This document shows, in pieces, positions 43,693 through 56,507 of a stretch of 64,000 nt of DNA. The position numbers and the translations under genes were made by a program. Source of the DNA: Gonatopus flavifemur (taxonomy: Eukaryota; Arthropoda; Insecta; Hymenoptera; Dryinidae); NCBI GenBank assembly GCA_018340375.1, contig JAFFJZ010000001.1, positions 79,104,001-79,168,000 of the forward strand, given 5' to 3'. The notes beneath the pieces are model-generated. The model did no database searches. It saw only the letters and a program-made list of their open reading frames with translations, and had not been told where the DNA came from. Within the stretch, counting starts at the first letter, position 1. The number at the start of each line of letters is the position of its first letter.

Positions 43693-44869
43693 GTTATTAT
43701 GGCATTGACAAATTTCAACCTACAGTATTCGTAGGATTTTCAATTGTTTTGGAAAAAAGCAATCACATAAGGAATTTCCCGACATTTCAAATTTATATTA
43801 AAAATATTACAGATCAGGAATGGCGAAAAAAATGAGAAAAGTGAAATTAGAAATCTGAGGAGTCATAAATGATCAAACTTTTGTAATCAAGTTTTGATTG
43901 CAATAGCAGTTTTGAATGATCGATCAGTCTTTCTTTGATTTCACAAGATTTTGAAGAAACGCGTAGAATTAAACCCTGACCAAGAATATTTCTACTCTCC
44001 CATGCACACACAGAACCAATTTCAAACAAATGAAGTCACATTATAAAGATGTAACAGACAGAATAATGATGATAACCTATGCTTTAATGTTGTGTAACAA
44101 TGGTTGGAAAAAAACATAAATATTTTTTGAAAAATATTTGATATTGACGATGGATTGTGGAATATGATCTCTAGGGAAACAAAAAGTATTCGTCCAGACG
44201 GCAATGCAGCTGGATTTTTGACACACAGTTGGTGAATATTTAATCGTCGAAGTCGATATAATTTTAATGCTTCTTATGAGCCAAATGAAAATTTGCATAA
44301 AAGTGAATATCAACTATTCAAGTGGATCTGAAAATAAATTTATCGTCCTTCAGTCAAACGAAAGAAGGGAACATATTTGAAGACCTTATGGTTGGATATG
44401 GAATATTTCAAAAGGATCTATGTGGCACAGGGACGTTTTATGGATATTTTACAAACATTCTGTTGATGATGCCTACAGAATATTATAATGAAACTGTCAT
44501 AAATGTTATTTAATGTTCATTGAATATCCGTAGAACGCATGGCGCACAAATATACCCAAGTAGTTCGAATAATATTCCATCACACATTGTGAATGCTGCA
44601 AGAATATTTTATAGACATTGTATGAAAATTTGAAACCATCTCACCAAGGTGTTCTGTCGACATATCGTAGCTGTTTTTGCATCTTAATTTATACAGCACC
44701 TTATACATGTTCTTGCAGAAGAAGAATTTTCTAAGAAATCTTATATAGTATTTTAGAAGATATCTCATGCAGCATAATCAGAACAATTTGAGCCCTCTGT
44801 TGTTCTTTGAAAGGATTATTTCATAAGATATATTTTGCTGAGAATTTGGAAATTTAAAATTGATTTAGG

Positions 44870-45134
44870 GGGGTTGAGACCTCGGAGCTAAAAACTTCCC
44901 ACTTGCTCCGTTAGACGTTGTGGAGCACTACACGGCTCCACACCTGCTTCGCCATCCCTGTTCGGAGTACTGTAAGATATCCTCAAGAACTCTGATACGC
45001 GAGATATCTTTTAAAAGTCTTTCTGCTACGAGGGTGAGAACATTCCAAGGATGGGATACTTCGCCTCCACGCAGAATATAGTTGAAAAAGAAAATTGGCA
45101 GATAAGACAGATCGATGAAGAAACGGTAACACAA
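44870..45134 (-). other. Unidentified GC-richer fragment with short ORF
   Basis: An ORF of 68 codons (44928-45134) containing RGGEVSHPWNVLTLVAER and LLKDISRIRVLEDILQ, in a patch noticeably richer in GC than its surroundings. I do not recognise a family and see no splice partner. It could be a decayed transposon or retrocopy fragment, or a structured RNA; the reverse strand contains a GTGGAGC/GCTCCAC hairpin. Confidence 0.3.
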
Positions 45135-45271
45135 GGTGTGTGATGATGGAGAAGATCTATCTTAAATTTGATTACCTTTAGAAGTTATATTGACAAGAAT
45201 TTCTGTTTCGATAAAACGTTTTTCAATATCCCCACAATATTCGTGGCATCATATTCCGAGTATATCTTGAA

Positions 45272-45921
45272 TACCCGTATGGAAATATTTCGCTGAAAAA
45301 TGTCTGCAAAACTATGAAAAATCTCTGAAAAAAAATGAAAAAACTCTGACAAACTCTGACAAACTCTGAGAATCTCTGAAATTTTGATGAGAAATCTAAT
45401 ATTTTTGGGACATTCTTTACAGACGTTCTTCAGACTTTTTTCAGAGTTTCTCAGAGTTTTTTCATACTTTTTCAGAGAAATAGGAACGAAATTGCACTCT
45501 GAAAAAACTCTGACAAAACTCTAATAAATTGTTGACATTTTTCTGATTATTGAAAAATCCTGAAATTCAATAAATACATTCATATGCCGTATTCAAATAT
45601 CATGTGTGAAAAAGTGTTTGAAAATTTTTTAATTGTTTTCTAAAAGTCAGAAAAATGTTAGCAATCCATCAGAGTTTTGTCAGAGTTTTTTCAGAGTGCA
45701 ATTTCGTTACTATTTCTCTGAAAACGAATGAGAAAACTCTGAGAAACTCTGAAAACAGTCTGAAAAAAGTCTGTAAAGAATGTCCCATAAATATTAGATT
45801 TCTCATCAAAATTTCAGAGATTCTCAGAGTTTGTCAGAGTTTCTCAGAATTTTTTCATTTTTTTTCAGAGATTTTTCATAGTTTTACAGACATTTTTCAG
45901 CGAAATATTTCCATACGGGTA
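45272..45921. repeat. 650-bp palindromic element of CTCTGA units
   Basis: Ends TACCCGTATGGAAATATTTC and its complement GAAATATTTCCATACGGGTA. The arms run about 300 bp and consist largely of AAACTCTGA / TCAGAGTTT units, plus a matched GGGACATTCTTTACAGAC. The centre is near 45597. Confidence 0.92.
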
Positions 45922-46331
45922 GTCTTATCCAAACGTTCTTAGAATATGCGTGGAATAACTTCGTACATAATAAGAATCTCTGTGAAATATTTGAATATTC
46001 TTAACGTATAATCTCTATAAATGCCGTTAGAGTGATTATACTTGTGAATAATTTTATACCCCGGTTGAAGGTATCCGTTGATTCTCGCCAAATCTCATGA
46101 TTTCATTTCATTTGTCAACATCTATGGATTCTTTTAATCAGAGTACCTCAGAATATAGTATAACTTCCCAAAAAATTCAGCACTTTTTTAATCAACACTT
46201 TCCTCTGTTTAAGGATGTAAACAACACAGATTTTCAGATTTGTCTGAAAAATGTCTGTTGAGTGCCTGAACCAACAATATCCCATGTCTTTTAAAACATG
46301 TTTCTTGAAGAAAGACTACATTCATCTACCA

Positions 46332-46445
46332 ATCCCGAGTAAAAGAGCTTTCAAAACTAAATATAACTAATATAAAATTTGAACATAAGTTATATGCAAA
46401 TATATATAAATTATATATAATTTTGGAAGTTTTCCACTCGGAATC
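46332..46445. repeat. CCCGAGT-ended AT-rich element
   Basis: ATCCCGAGTAAAAGAGC at the left, TTTTCCACTCGGAAT at the right, with AAATTATATATAATTTTGG inside. Related elements lie at 50178-50270, 55429-55513 and 55818-55942. Confidence 0.8.
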
Positions 46446-48723
46446 TCCTTCAGATGGAGTAAAATTCATATTGTCTAGGAATTTACGTGAATAGATTCGG
46501 TTTCTTCTGAATTAAGTGAACCCTCAGAATGAAGTAATCGAATTTCCATTTTTCCAAGTTTGCACAATGTTACAAACAGAAGTAACGCATCCACGTTGTA
46601 TCCGTTGCACCTGAACTCTGTACATAAATTATGTAAAAATAATATATATTTTATACGTATATTAGAACTCCCCCACACATGATTTCCGATATAGGTATTT
46701 AACGTACAATATGAATTTCTTGAAAAAATCGACATTTGTTCATCCAACATATTCCTAAAGTGTACGTTTTACTGTTCAAGAAATTCATTTGAAATGAAAC
46801 ATTGTTCACTCAACAATGGTTGTTAAATTTTTTGTTGATAATTTTTCAATTTTAATGACGCATTTATCAAATTTAATCATAAATTTATGAATTTTAATGA
46901 AAAATTCTTAAATTTCACAATCATTTTCTAAATTTAAGAATGTTTCGAATTTAATAACTACTCAAGAAATTTCAAATGAGATTCCCCATTGAATTTAAAA
47001 ATTTCTTCTGGAAAATTTAATTTATGTTTTTTGAACAAATCATTTTCCGTTGCAACGAATGTCTTCTGCTGGCCAAAACACATATGTTTCTTCCACTTTC
47101 TTTTCAATTTATGCATTCATTTAGAATTTTAGCAAACAATGAAGAACAGTTGGGGGAAAAAATACATAAGACTTTATTTCTCAATGCACAGAAATATAAA
47201 TAAAAATATCCACATGATATATTTTTACACAACAATATTTTTCATTTAATACGAAAAATCATAGGTTTACATCGACAAAAGACAAGATCATTGATTTGAG
47301 ATTCTAATTACAATATCAAATTATTTCAATAAAATTTCATGGTTGAAATAACCATGAAAAAGGTTTAACAATGATCCGTGAGCAAACTTCTGTCGTACAA
47401 GAAAAACAAATTGAAGATCCATCTTTCTTCATTTTTCCAACATCAATTACAATAAATTCATTGGTGAAAATTAGTTTTTCTTGATCAGATCTGATCAAGA
47501 TCAATAAATCTTCCAGGTTGTTCCCATCGATGATTAGAGAACATTGAAATAAACACACTTAAAACAAAATAATAATGTCCTTAAATAATTGTACCAACAT
47601 AATCGAGAATATTCTGGAACGTCAAGGTCGGTCTTTCAAATTCGTTAAACAATCCCACACTTGTATTGTTCGGCAGATGCCAGTGTTTTATTCACCCATT
47701 AGTTGAACTCATTAAAAAAGGAAAGCAAAAAAGATTATAAATCACATGACCATTGTCATTACGTTTCATTAAATGCAATAACAATGCATGTATCATATTT
47801 GAATGATTCGTGTGAAAAGGTAAAACCGAAGTATAAATATTGAATTTATCGGAGAAGTGTTATCATATTTTTGTCAATTGTATGCCATAATACAATATCA
47901 CACGTAAAGCAATGAAGATTTTGAATACATCCAGATGTGTTTTAAATTTGATCTCATTTTTCTTCCTCGAAATTTAAAAGAATTTCATAAAAAAAAGAAT
48001 GTGTGATATTAATTCGTCGATTGATCTGTTGGTTTTTCTTTGTTTTTCACTCTCGTTCATTCGTGATATAGACATGGTAAAAAAATAATTAAAAAAATCT
48101 TTAACAGACTTGTTTGATGATAGATTTCATTCGTTTACTCGCCGATGATGCATGAATTCCCTATCGGGTGATTATTTCTTTTTTTTTTTTTTCATTTTTT
48201 TCCATTTTTTTCTCTCACGTTCATTTTGTTTACAGTGGAATGTGTGTATGATGATCGCTGGTCTGTTTCGTACACCAATCGATGCGAACGCGCGTATGTG
48301 TGGTGCAGCATGTCATCTTCCTTACTCCTCTTTGATTTTCATTGTTCTAATCATTATTGTTCTTTCTAATAATGTTTCCCTCCTCCCATTCGCGTCATTT
48401 TGATAATCATATTGGAATTACCATGATACAAATGTGTGTTTGTATGTGTATGATTCGACCTTGTAAATAGATATGAAAAGAACGAAACTCGCACATTAAA
48501 CATCACATATCACTAAGAGCACTTAAATTGCATGATGATGACATTCAACTGCGTTAGAAAAATACGCAATATTATATATTATTATTATAATAAAATTATT
48601 ATCCAAAGTTTGTTTGTTGGTTGATTTGTTTGTTTCTTTGAATAACTGCGTTCCAATGATTTCATTTTAACATTATTATCTTTAAAGACTAAAGATTGAT
48701 TTTAAAGCAACGCGTCGCAGACA

Positions 48724-50925
48724 TCACAGCGTACGATAATTGCCTTCGTTACACGTCCTGTAGAATTTCAACGAAAATGCTCCCAATCCTATCAACGCCG
48801 TTGCCACGAACATTCCACCTGAAATCAATTGGAATTATATATTAATACTGTGATTGATGATCACATACTGATATGCGAACGGTAAATGTAAGGATGTGGT
48901 TGAAACGATTGAAAGGTCCAGGACAGAATTTTTTGAACTGTGTCTCGATTCGTACCCCATGTACACACAGAAAAAAGTATTGTTGGCAGTACAAACTGAT
49001 CTGTCCCTGTAGCGCCTGCAGGAAAAAAATTGCTGACAAAACTTGCAAATTATTGATAATACTCAATTCTTAGCTGCTGCGGTGAACATTTTTGCTAATA
49101 AAAATGTAAGAGTTCATTTGAAAAATGATATCAATCTTCTGAAAACTATATTCCACACAATTACTAAACACAAGATAATTATATTGTTTCATGTTCCCTC
49201 CAATACACGATTGAAATAATGCTTAGAAGGCCTTCAAATGTCGCGATATTGCATAAAAATATTCAGAAGATATTTTCATATTATATAATTTATATAAGTG
49301 AAGTATAGTATAGTAAATCCCTTACATTTGCAAAAAAGAAGAAACTAGTAAGAAGTAAACTTGATTCGAGAAAAGACTTGATGGGTGACGGCATGTGAGA
49401 GATTATTTAAGAAATACATGAATTTCAAGATTCGAATACCCAGGTTGGATAGAAGTAACTTAGGTAAGAAATGGGTTCATTTTGATTAGCCATTGACCTT
49501 GACCATGAACATCGTTCACAGGAGCGTAACTGGATCCGAATTTACGTTGCCCAAAGGTTTCACGCTTGACGTAGAAAAACAACTTTGGTTTTTCGTATAG
49601 CAACCAACCACTTTTTTTCCAAGTAGGAGATAATCTTTTAGTTCAACGGCTTCCGAATAAATCTGATGCATTTCAACTTTCTCTGTTTTTCCTCTCCTTC
49701 ATTCGTTCTATTACGTATTCAGGAGTAAGAATGATAATTTGTTAGAGAGACTACATGCAAAAGTTGAAATATAAAATTTATGATTTTCAAAATATCATAA
49801 AATGCACATAGAACAACTTTGAAAAATACTGAAACGATGAAACAGTAATCATCAAAATTATATCCTTAATCGAAAAATTTATCCTCCTCAACCTTCTACA
49901 TTCTACTTCGTGGAAAAATGATAACCGGCTGTTTTCCGTAATTTTCAACCAGCAACACAGAATAAGCAGCCTTTATGTTATCTCAATTTCATTCCTATGA
50001 GACCGTTTTATAAGTGCTAACCTAACCGCACTCGCAGATTTTTAAAACGTTGTGAGAACGTCCAGGAAAAATGTTGCTGTTAGGGCATGTCAATTCGAAC
50101 GTATATTATCAAGGATACGACGGTACGTCAATCGAACGTCGATTGAATGAATATCATACATTTCAAATGTACTACTTGCGTGGGAAAATTTTCCAAAATA
50201 TATATAATTTTCATATAAGTCTATGAAAATCATACATAACTTTGACATTTTTCCCGCTCAGGTATCTACGTCCTGAGTAAATTTGAAACAGTCTCATTGG
50301 AACGTTCTATGAACTTTCATTATATGTTCTTCGAATCTCATTCGTACATTCTACAGACATTTCTACTTCATATATACGTTTGAAAATTTGTTGCTGCACT
50401 CAGAGAAAAAAAGTTGCTGAAACAGCAAACCTCGAAGATTTGCTTTGCTGATATGGCAAAACTTGTTGCTGAATTAGCAAATAATTTGCTATCACAGCAA
50501 AAATCTTGCTCTTTTAACAAGCGTTTGCCATTCAGCAATCCAGAATTGTAGATATACAGACAGCTAGGAAATTTCGCTGAATTAGCAAATATTTCGCTAA
50601 AATAGCAGAATTTTTGCTGTAACAGCAACCGTTTTGCTGATTTGGCAAAGTAGATTTCTCGGAATCGCTTTTTCAGCAAGAATTTTTCTCTGCGTGTGCT
50701 TGAATAACTGATATAACGGCTATAAATGAACATCTCACATCCCATTTGGGAAAAATTCCCAAATTTCTTATAATTTATACACAATTCAATATATTTTATA
50801 TATAACTCATCCAGCACAAGAGTTCCCGCGAAGAGCTCCGTTACGCTAATCGATGTGTGGCCATTATCAAATATTTCAAATTCACAATGAATTCTTGATG
50901 AATAGCTTAATGTTCAGTAAACTCT

Positions 50926-50966
<41 letters not shown>

Positions 50967-53806
50967 TCTCTCTCTCTCTCTCTCTCATAACATATTTGTG
51001 AAGGGGAGTTCATGTTTGGGAATCAAGAAAACACTGAGTTAAAGCGAATTCTCTGAAATTTGGCTGTGAACGTTCCTGGATGATTGATATTTTATCTTAG
51101 GATGAGAATTCTCTTAGTCACCCTAACTGTTAGATTAGTTGCAGCAATGATATACACAATTTTCAACGCACCAATGAAACTCCATCCATCGAAAGAACGT
51201 CCCTTAGATGGCGAAGGAGGATATGGCGTTGTCAATAGATGCTCGGTTGAAGATGATGGTGCCGAAGTTGTTGGAGGGAAGGTTGGAGTTGGAGGTTTGG
51301 GAATCGGAGTAGTTGGTTGTGCCGTAGTAGTTTTAGGATCAGTAGTTGAAGAAGGTTTAGGGGTTGTAGTGGTAGTAGTAGTTGTGGTAGTGGTAGTGGT
51401 AGTAGAAGCAGTAGAAGGGGAGGTACTGGTTGTAGGATTAGCAGTTGTTATAGTACTATTATCGTGGGGAGTGGTTGTATCATTTGTAGATTTAACAGCA
51501 TCTGGTACAGAAGTTGAAGGAACAGCGGTAGTGACGCTGGAATTTACAGTAGTAGAATGCGATGTCCCTGAAGTATCAGTTGCTGCTGCTGGCTTCCCCG
51601 CTGCAACTGAAATAAGGATACTTGATGAAATATTAATTTCCAAACATGATTGAACATTTCTGAAGAGAAAATTCTAACTCAAATTATTATATCGAACTCC
51701 TAATATTTATAATCATATTAAATTGAAATTGTATCGAAATGATAATCCGGTATGGAATTTGAATTCCCAAAATTCGTGTAAGTTTGACCAAAAGGAACAA
51801 CTTTCATTCTGCAACAACACAGCATTATGATATCAAATACAACAATTCCATGAATAATGAAGATTCGACTTGGGATATTTGAATCATTGTGCATTGTGTC
51901 AACAGACTTCTGTAAAAGTTGATTGATCGTTCAATATCAATCCTATACGTGAGATTTTATCCGTTTAATTGTCGATGAGTATGCCGGAATAATAATGAAA
52001 TGATGTACTTTCATATTTCATCTTTTAACCTTCCGCGATATACATGTGGATACCTCGATCGATGTCCATCGATTGAATTTGCTAGGAATAATTGAGCGAA
52101 AGAGGAAAAAAAATATGGAAGCAAATTTCCTAGAAAAGTTTTTTGAAACTCATGATAACTGACGATTAGATAAAAACTGCAATGCCAATTGGAAATGTAA
52201 CACTAATTTATGATGACCCAGCACAAATTTTTCATTACTCTAAAAGATATCTTCAAGAAGAAAGATATATGAAGAATATTTTATAATGTTCCTTAAGATA
52301 CATTCTAGATATCTCTGAGATATCTTTTGGAATGTTCCGGGGGTCTTGAAAAAAATTTTGCCCAGAAAATGTTCTTCTGGAATTATACAACTGAGATTTG
52401 ATAAGTTTAATCTAGAAATGAGTTGAAATAAAAAATTTTTGAGTTTTTATACAGCAGTACTCGAGTGGAGAATATTGATCGATTGTGAAAGTCCTTAATT
52501 AATTAATTAGTTCATTCATTCATCAATTGGCAGCTCAATATTTTTGTTAACATCACATTCTGTACAACGATGAATTCTTTCTCCGTATTCACTGTTTGCT
52601 TTATAAATAATGGATGCTGAAACGTTAAAATGAATGAATTATGTTAAAACAAAGTCAATCTGGAGCAGATGTGCAAAAAGACTATGGTAATGAGAAATGG
52701 TGATTTTCGAAATTCCCAGATTCCTTGGAAATATTAAATGAAATCAAAGAAGTCAACACCTTTATCTTGCTCTCTTCCGAGTTATGGAAAAACTGCAGAT
52801 TTTGTGGCACTCTGGAAACTTTATAATGCCTTCCAATTTCTCAATAACGTTTCTCAATTTAATGATAGATTAAAGCATTGTTTCTCAAACAGTGACTCAC
52901 ATAAAGTAACGTATGCTACTTTATTCAATTCAATGTCCATGTCAATGAGTGATAAAAACTTGGAAAACAATTAATTCTACACTTCTTTTCATAAATTATC
53001 ATCATACACAAGAGAAAAGTGAAATAGGGGTTCAACCAATTTCCATTGGATCATTGAGTATTTCTTCTTATTTTGAATTTCACATAAGATTTTCAACACA
53101 ACGCAAACATTTTTTTTGTAACTTTTTCTTACGTTATGACAACATTTTAATTGGAATTTACGGTCATATATAGTACAAAAAACAAGCATACGTTTGTGAA
53201 AGATTTATCGGCAAACAATTCACCGGAATCAATAATGTGACATAAAAAGTAATAAGCCATTATTTGAAAATTTATTATATCGATTTAGTTATCTAACTAT
53301 TTGATAAAACTCTTTTTTCTTCGACTTTCTAATAAGGAAAAATCTAATTTTATGTAATACATTCGATATGAATTATACATGTACACAATTGAACTGGCTG
53401 TTGATAGTCGGAAACGTAAAAATTTCTCATAATTCAAACTTCATCACGCCAGATGAAAATTCATCACTATCACATGGCATTCCATACTATGCGTTTTATT
53501 GATCAAAACTATGCGATATAAATATAGAATTCATTGTACGTTGCATATATATCTTCTAGTTCAATGCGTTCGATGATTCGAGAAATAATTGGAGGTGCAT
53601 GATACGCGATACCAAAATTCCTTCCGACAATCAAAATTTTCAAGCGACTCTTTGAAAAATATTGCAAACGTATACATTAAGTCGAATCTTCGAAACAATA
53701 AATTCATCATTATCGTCAATATTGTGCAGTTGAACTCACCATTATCTGCCGCAAAGCTGCCGATAGTTATAGCCAGCACACTGCAAATTATATAGAATAT
53801 TCTCAT
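48724..53806 (-). CDS. vsg: visgun-like sialomucin (CD164/endolyn family), 3 exons
   Basis: Exons 53740-53806, 51172-51606 and 48724-48818, total 597 nt, 198 aa. Exon 1 encodes a signal peptide (MRIFYIICSVLAITIGSFAA). Exon 2 is a mucin-like stalk rich in Thr, Ser and Pro, with a run of 14 Thr and several NST/NSS-type N-glycosylation sites, ending GRSFDGWSFIG. Exon 3 gives the TM helix GMFVATALIGLGAFSL and a short cytoplasmic tail KFYRTCNEGNYRTL. The FDxxSFIGG-TM-short tail ending NYxTL is the CD164/endolyn signature; the terminal YRTL is a YxxPhi lysosome/endosome sorting signal. Phases at both splices are G|TT and G|GT. The second donor (GTGCGT) is non-optimal but gives SFIGG as in the family. 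CD164 proteins act in adhesion and endolysosomal trafficking; the fly member is visgun. Introns are 2.1 and 2.4 kb and include a repeat element and a CT microsatellite. Confidence 0.88.
48965..49100. repeat. TACTATAGCGCCTACAAA MITE, truncated copy
   Basis: ACACAGAAAAAAGTATTGTT then CTGTCCCTGTAGCGCCTGC; the right end is lost. In the second intron of visgun, about 150 bp from the last-exon acceptor. Confidence 0.7.
50178..50270. repeat. GGGAAAATTTTCC-ended AT-rich element
   Basis: GCGTGGGAAAATTTTCC at the left, ATTTTTCCCGCTCAGG at the right, with ATATATATAATTTTC inside; in the second visgun intron, near the 50397-50696 repeat. Confidence 0.65.
50397..50696 (-). repeat. 300-bp TTGCTG-palindrome element, copy 2
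   Basis: Inverted relative of 1143-1442, in the second intron of visgun. Read on the minus strand it runs from CACGCAGAGAAAAATTC to AACTTTTTTTCTCTGAG. An ORF through it (50368-50817) is a shadow of the repeat. Confidence 0.9.
50931..50986. repeat. CT/TC microsatellite
   Basis: About 56 bases of almost pure TC dinucleotides, interrupted once by CCTT near 50965. It lies in the visgun intron, just downstream of the mucin-stalk exon on the coding strand. Confidence 0.95.
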
Positions 53807-54313
53807 GATTACGATTAGTTCGAAGAATCACTGATTTGTAATGGTAACTTTCGAAGAATATGAAAGGTTGATGCAAAAGGTAAAGAGCCCAATCCTTTTT
53901 GTGAAAATCGTTTTTAATTTGTTTCCATCTGCTTCGGTTAGCTGCAATCACTCTCTACAAACCAACTGCGATTTACTACAGCTGTAGAAAGACAGGTAGC
54001 GACCCTCGCGGACTTCAAGTGGAGTGGTTTGTTTGTCAGTAGGAATTCTAAGTTTCTTTGTATCCACGTCACGGATAATGGCGATGTTCCGAATTCTTTC
54101 GTTCCAAGGGAATTTCATAAAACATGTAGAAGCTGCATCAAGCATATATGAATTACGTTCTGAACTGTTGTGTGAAATTAAGTTGGCAAATTGAAACAAA
54201 AATTATAATAAAATATATATGATAATGAAATTTAAAATAATATCCATTCTGGAAATTTTGAATGCGCAGAAACTTGTTTCAATTTCTGCGCGCTCACCCG
54301 CTTCCTTAAAGCC

Positions 54314-54445
54314 TAAGCACACAGGGGCGTAAACATGGACGTAATGGAAGAAGAGGTGCGCAGAGAACGAAATCTAGTATTTACGCAGTTTTCCGTCCTT
54401 TACGTTCACATTCGCTACATGGCTTGTGTGTTTCGGCCTTTATGT
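54314..54445. repeat. CGTAAAC-type inverted repeat
   Basis: AAGCACACAGGGGCGTAAAC at the left; TTTACGTTCACATTCGCTAC then GCTTGTGTG at the right. A second relative at 55127-55330 begins CATACACACAAGGACGTAAA. Confidence 0.7.
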
Positions 54446-55428
54446 TCATGTTCATGTTCACGAGAAAAGGTAGGGACGACCGATCGATAGTACTATCGAT
54501 GATTTGTATAAAAAATTTGTCGAATTTATATTGAATTCTATAAAAACTCGATCAAAACTTTATGAAATTCAACAAAAACTCGACAAAATTTCCTATGAAC
54601 GACTATCGATAGTACTATCAATTGCTGAGAGAATTCATTACTAAGAGAAGGCAGATATTCACAATATCGATATTCTTGTATACGATATGACTAAAGTTCA
54701 TATCGAAATTTCATAGAAATTTGGAGAAACTTATACGAAACAATAAACGTCGTGAATCTAAATGTGATGATCTATCCAGACAGCGGTCCCTTATGTATTC
54801 ATCAATACCATTTTATGAATCCTCATAGTGCCAAAGATATTCATTATGAACTCATCCTGAACTGTCGTGCTGTCTGGGTAGACAATTGAGATCAATATTA
54901 CTGGAATGAGGACTCTCTGCTTTTTATATAGTATTGTCTGGTCAGAAAGAGAAAGAGACAGATCAGTATCGAAAGGATGGTATCTCTTTTCAACACCCGC
55001 ATTTTAAAGAGAGAATGGCAAGGAATTGGGGAGTCTTACTCTTTCTTGCTCATTCAATGAACTATCTTACTCTGGCCACGCTAATCCAGAGAGTACTCGT
55101 TCCAATATTTATGGAGTTTAATGCCGCATACACACAAGGACGTAAACGTGGACGTAAGGAACGAAAACTTATGCAGACCGTTTGCGTCGCGTACATAGAC
55201 AGACCAATAGGATGTCTCTCCGACTCAAGTTCTACACGCACAAATCCCATAAATGTGAACGTAAGCGGCAGAAAAGTGAGTATGTACATACAAACCAATG
55301 TTAAGTTTGCGCGTACAGATTCCGTTTCTCTGCTTTTATGTTTAAGGTTTCCTCACCAGTTCTGAGGGGGTTAAGTTGCTCTTGCAAGTTTTTTCAATGC
55401 AAACATAAGAATGAAAGGTTACGTACAT

Positions 55429-55513
55429 TACCCGAATGAATATAATTTATATACAATTATTTATAAATTATATATAAATTGTATATAATTCAAGAAATTT
55501 TTTCATTCGGGTA
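55429..55513. repeat. TACCCGAATGAA-ended AT-rich element
   Basis: TACCCGAATGAATATAATTT at the left and TTTTTTCATTCGGGTA at the right; core of AATTATATATAAATTG. Confidence 0.85.
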
Positions 55514-55817
55514 GAGATATTAACCTGATTCTTCTTCAAACAAAATATAACAAGTTCTTACTAAGATTTCATGAAAATTGACAAGAAATGACAAAAAGAA
55601 TCAATTTTGTGAAAATCAGGCATCTTTAAACCATATATAATTTGTATATAAATGAAAAATAGTTCATATATATTTCATATATATTGATACATAAACTGAA
55701 TATAACGTGAAAAATTCCTTCACATGGGTTGCTTTTTTTATCGAAGTATGTAACTTTCCTTCTGTAAGCCGTTAGGAAAGTTTTTTTTGGTTCTTGTGAA
55801 AATGTCTTATTTTTCCT

Positions 55818-55942
55818 ATCCCGAGTGGAAAAAGTTTCTAAATTATATATAATTTTTATATAATTTTTATATAATTTATATATAATTTATATATAATTCG
55901 ATATGAATTTTATACAATTTTGAAAAATTTTCCACTCGGGAT
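55818..55942. repeat. ATCCCGAGTGGAAAA-ended AT-rich element
   Basis: ATCCCGAGTGGAAAAAG at the left and TTTTCCACTCGGGAT at the right, exact over at least 14 bp; core of repeated TATATAATTTTTATATAATT. Confidence 0.9.
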
Positions 55943-56507
55943 CTCTTCTCTCCATGTTCTCTTTATTTTCTTCGATAGATATTTTTATGGTATCTACATT
56001 GTATATGAATTTGGTGTAAATCTTCAAAAATTCAATACAAATTAGACAAAATTTCGATGAAAAATGTAAATATTTCTACACCTTATTTATCATTAATATA
56101 CCCTGAGAAGAGGAAGCAAGTCATGCACCAAAAAATAGCTGACGATTATATTTACTCCCGTAGATTTACTTTAATACAATGAAAGCTATATAAATGAGTA
56201 TTCGTGTGAGTCACATTAGACATTGTTGAAAATAAACAAACTTCAAGAGTTACACAACACTAATGAATTCTCTGAACAATATTGAAAGCATTTCAAAATT
56301 AAAGATTGTGATCAGAGCAAATGCACATACACATGATACGCATGCGCGCCATTCGAGTTGACTATCGAATCGAAACGATATTGTAGTCGAAAAAGAAACG
56401 ATTGTAACTTCCCTAAACTCCGTTAGGAGTAATGCGTTGTAACGAGATTCTCGGATTTGAAAGTGAATATCGTAGGGATCAAGTAGCCGGTCGAAGCCAG
56501 AGAAAGC

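Larger units (their letters stand above)
28344..48723. other. 20-kb stretch without a recognised gene
   Basis: Lies upstream of Alk and downstream of visgun on the minus strand. It may contain Alk 5' UTR exons and promoter and the visgun 3' UTR, which I cannot place. ORFs are short, without domains, and mostly fall in repeats. Contents seen: repeat elements at 29411-29595, 29723-29831, 31840-32100, 33044-33296, 35573-36144, 36838-36961, 38540-38762, 39000-39350, 39488-39711, 43361-43692, 45272-45921 and 46332-46445. A GC-richer patch lies at about 41850-42130 and an unidentified fragment at 44870-45134. Confidence 0.6.
53807..56507. other. Intergenic region between visgun and U1
   Basis: Should contain the visgun promoter and 5' UTR near 53.8-54.2 kb. 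Holds a CGTAAAC-type repeat (54314-54445 and 55127-55330) and two AT-rich CCCGA-ended elements (55429-55513, 55818-55942). No gene recognised; the ORF at 54934-55365 overlaps the repeat. Confidence 0.55.

Noticed and set aside
51084..51653. 189-codon Val/Gly-rich ORF on the plus strand
   Set aside because: It is exactly antisense to the Thr/Pro-rich stalk exon of visgun; the minus strand has a signal peptide, TM and splice sites, the plus strand has none.
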